A stretch of DNA of 64,000 nucleotides, taken from the NCBI GenBank assembly GCA_014706385.1, contig JACGZH010000011.1, positions 372,001 through 436,000 on the forward strand, written 5' to 3'. The translations under genes and the position numbers were made by a program. The notes below the pieces were generated by a model. It did no database searches and was not told the DNA's origin. It saw only the letters and a list, made by a program, of their open reading frames with translations. Source of the stretch: Phaffia rhodozyma. Taxonomy: Eukaryota; Basidiomycota; Tremellomycetes; Cystofilobasidiales; Mrakiaceae. Each line of letters begins with the position of its first letter. Position 1 is the first letter of the stretch. This document shows, piece by piece, positions 61,679-64,000 of this stretch.

Positions 61679-63666
61679 ATGGGAAGTTGCGTTTCGAGTA
61701 CGGCGGATTCTCCGGAGGCTCAACGGAGTCGAGAAGTCGAACGAGCGCTCAAGGAGGTTCGCCCTTTTCCTTACCCTCTTGTTCCTTCGAACTCATGAAC
61801 AGGAGAAATAGGATGAGAGATTTGACCTGACCGATGTTTGATCAATCTTCATGTTCATAGGACGAGCGAAAGCTGCAGACCCAAGTCAAATTACTGCTCC
61901 TGGGAGCGGGTGAGAGTGGAAAGAGTACAGTTCTGAAGGTTGGTCATAGGTTTCCTTGATTGTTTTTACCCACGCACGGAAGGATAATGAAACAGAAAGA
62001 GAAGAGAGACTGATAGATTTTCGACGCCCGCGTTTCATGGTCGTCTACGGTAGCAAATGAGGTTGATTCATAACGTCCCTTTCACGTCTAGCGAGACCGA
62101 ACGTTCGTCCCTTTTTTCCACTTTCACAAAGCCTAACCTGGTTTCGGAGAGAGGACTGATGAGTTGCTTGTATCTTGTAGATTATAGACAGTTGATCTTT
62201 TCGAATATCGTTCATGGAATGCGTCAAATTATTGACGCAATGGACCTTTGGGAGATGAGAGTGTTGGATGTGAATCGGGTAAGTCTCCGTACCAGGCAAA
62301 GGAGGAGACAGGGAGAGAAGATTAAAGAGCGAAATGACTGAACAATCTTGATTCCCATTCTCGCCTCCGTCCTTTACAGCGCAATGTGGCGATCATCGAT
62401 TCTGCTCCAGATTTAGAAACAGGTCAAGCATTCCCTCTGGAATACAAAGAGCCGCTCGTCAGCTTGTGGAACGATTCAGAAGTTCAGAGATGTTACGAGC
62501 GAGGGAACGAGGCATCTTTGCCTGAGAAGTAGGTTCTCTTGGTCGCGCTTTCAGTTCTCGTCGATCTGACTCAACGACTGATCGCATGCGCGTGAATCTC
62601 TTGGATCCCAAAGCTTGGTCTACTACTTTCGAGAACTCGATAGGCTATTTCTTCCGGATTACAAACCTAATGAACAAGATGTCGTTCGTAGTCGAGCAAA
62701 GACTACGGGGATTGCAGAAACGACGTTCAAAATTGGAGAACTTGTTGGTGCCTTTTTCTCTTTCTTTTATTTGTTTTTCTTTTAGTAGAAACTCATTGGA
62801 CTGACAGTCGATCATTTTATATTTTCAACTTGAATGCGTGGTTAGAATTACTCAATGTTTGATGTCGGTGGTCAACGGTCCGAGAGAAAGAAATGGATTC
62901 AGTGCGTCAGCCAAATCACGTCTTTTCTTTAAAGTTGTATTGAAGCTCAATTGCATCTTCATTGTCTCCTTCTTCTTCTCCTCGTGATAGTTGCTTCGAG
63001 AACGTGACCGCCATCTTGTTCTTAGTCGCTGTCTCTGGATATGACCAGTGTCTGGTTGAAGATAGGGATTCGGTGAGAGAGTTTTGCTTCTTGCTTTGAT
63101 GCCCGGCCTGGAATGAACGAATGCTAATTTGCGCTAATTCACCTACTAGAATCAAATGCAAGAAGCGTTGATGCTGTTTGACTCTATCTGCAACTCTCAA
63201 TGGTTTCTTCAAACGTCGATCATTCTGTTTCTGAATAAGGACGATCTGTTTCGAGAAAAAGTCAGGGGGCCTAGCTTGATCAGGGACTACTTTCCTGATT
63301 ACCAAGGACCACCGAATGATTACATACAGGGAAGAGAGTTTTTTCAGAAAAAGTTTTCCAGATTAAATCGGTCATCCACCAAGGACGTCTATTGCCAGTG
63401 AGTGGACTTTTTCTTTCTTGCTGACAGAGGAGAAGAGAGAGGTTGTGTTCACTGACGTAAGATTTCCTCAATTGGCGTGCTAGTTTCACTTGCGCGGTCG
63501 ACACAAACATGCTCCGAGCCGTCATGGTCGCCGTCACTGAGTTTGTCCTCTTCGGTTCTTTCGCTCTCTTCGTATTGAACACACCTGATACTAAGTGCAT
63601 TATCTGTGCGAAAACTACGACAGTATCATTCTTCGTCGGTCATTGACAGAGTTGGCTGTACTCTAG
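61679..63666 (+). CDS. Heterotrimeric G-protein alpha subunit
   Basis: A membrane-tethered GTPase that relays signals from seven-helix receptors; in fungi it controls mating or cAMP pathways. The ATG at 61679 gives MGSCVSST, with Gly2 for myristoylation and Cys4 for palmitoylation. Blocks in order: P-loop LLLLGAGESGKSTVLKQMRL, HYRQLIFSNIVHGMRQIIDA, the helical domain, switch I RSRAKTTGIAETTF with the catalytic Arg, switch II [40 protein letters not shown] then MQEALMLFDSICNSQWF, LNKDDLFREKV (the NKxD base motif), YFPDYQGPPNDY and FTCAVDTNMLRAVMVAV. A last intron at 63541-63623 joins VTD|IILRRSLTELAVL, stop 63664-63666, matching the length and pattern of G-alpha ends. TCAV replaces the usual TCAT, and no cysteine lies four residues from the end, so it is not a pertussis-toxin substrate type. 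About nine exons. Which fungal class it belongs to is not decided. Confidence 0.95.
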
Positions 63667-64000
63667 ACGTTCATTTCGGTTCCTCTCTCTTTCTCTTGCC
63701 CATTTGTTCTTCTCTATTGTAGTTCTAATTGTTCAACACGCTCATCCATCCTGTCCATCGGCCCCCTTTTGCATCTGCACTTCCTCCTCAATGATCTCTC
63801 CTTTCCTCTCCTCTCCTCTCTCTTTTTCTTTATTCTGTTCCACCTTATCGCTCTGCCCCTGTACGGGATTATTCTATTCATTCGTCCTTATATACAAATA
63901 CTTACTCATCAGGCGCAGATAACTTATGTGTTTACGTAATCCTGCCATTTCGGCATCGTTGTGACTTTTTTTGGTGTGTTTGTTTAAGAACGGCGGCTTG
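63667..64000. other. 3' flank of the G-alpha gene to the window edge
   Basis: Pyrimidine-rich then AT-rich sequence with no clear gene. It likely holds the 3' UTR and possibly a promoter of a gene beyond the window. Confidence 0.4.

Overview
The window is nuclear DNA from an intron-rich fungus, most likely a basidiomycete yeast. Genes are broken by many short introns (about 50-120 nt, GT...AG, with CTNAY-like branch sites). Neighbouring genes sit 200-700 bp apart on both strands, and nearly all are conserved eukaryotic housekeeping genes. A Tremellomycete-type source, such as the Phaffia/Cystofilobasidium group, would fit the intron density and moderate GC, but that is inference. I see no transposon, virus, CRISPR array, rRNA or tRNA. 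Coordinates of multi-exon genes run from start codon to stop codon with introns included; exon joins were worked out by eye.

Left third (1-26,000): the 5' half of an RDH54/RAD54B recombination ATPase (-, cut by the window edge), divergent from a mitochondrial DEAD-box helicase like MRH4 (+). Then an amino-acid permease (-), a PPN2-like polyphosphatase/metallophosphatase (-), a Rieske plus DUF455 ferritin-like fusion protein (+), the spliceosome protein CWF19 (-), an EDC1/PNRC-like decapping activator (+), the splicing regulator SDE2 (+) and ferrochelatase HEM15 (-).

Middle third (26,000-45,600): the proteasome ATPase RPT2 (+), an MDM1/SNX13-14-type PXA-RGS-PX sorting nexin (-), a Bro1-domain protein of RIM20/PalA type (-), an NmrA-like NAD(P)-binding protein (+), a 2.2-kb non-coding gap and TFIIB (+).

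Right third (45,600-64,000): the splicing factor BUD31 (-), divergent from the SNARE regulator SLY1 (+). Then the PAF-complex TPR protein CTR9 (-), a C2/proline-rich cytokinesis protein of INN1/Fic1 type (-), a ZIP zinc transporter of YKE4/SLC39A7 type (+) and a G-protein alpha subunit (+).

No operon or pathway cluster exists. Three genes (CWF19, SDE2, BUD31) act in pre-mRNA splicing, but they are not adjacent and this looks coincidental. The points that most merit a second look are: the Rieske-DUF455 fusion, which also contains a likely GC-AG intron; introns that sit at or inside start codons in three genes (RPT2, the RIM20-like gene, BUD31); the Edc1/PNRC-type short motif ending an otherwise disordered protein; a perfect nine-copy 10-bp minisatellite just upstream of the CWF19 start codon; a 1.5-kb pyrimidine-rich tract upstream of SDE2; a GATA-site cluster upstream of the permease; and a strong hairpin in the largest gap.
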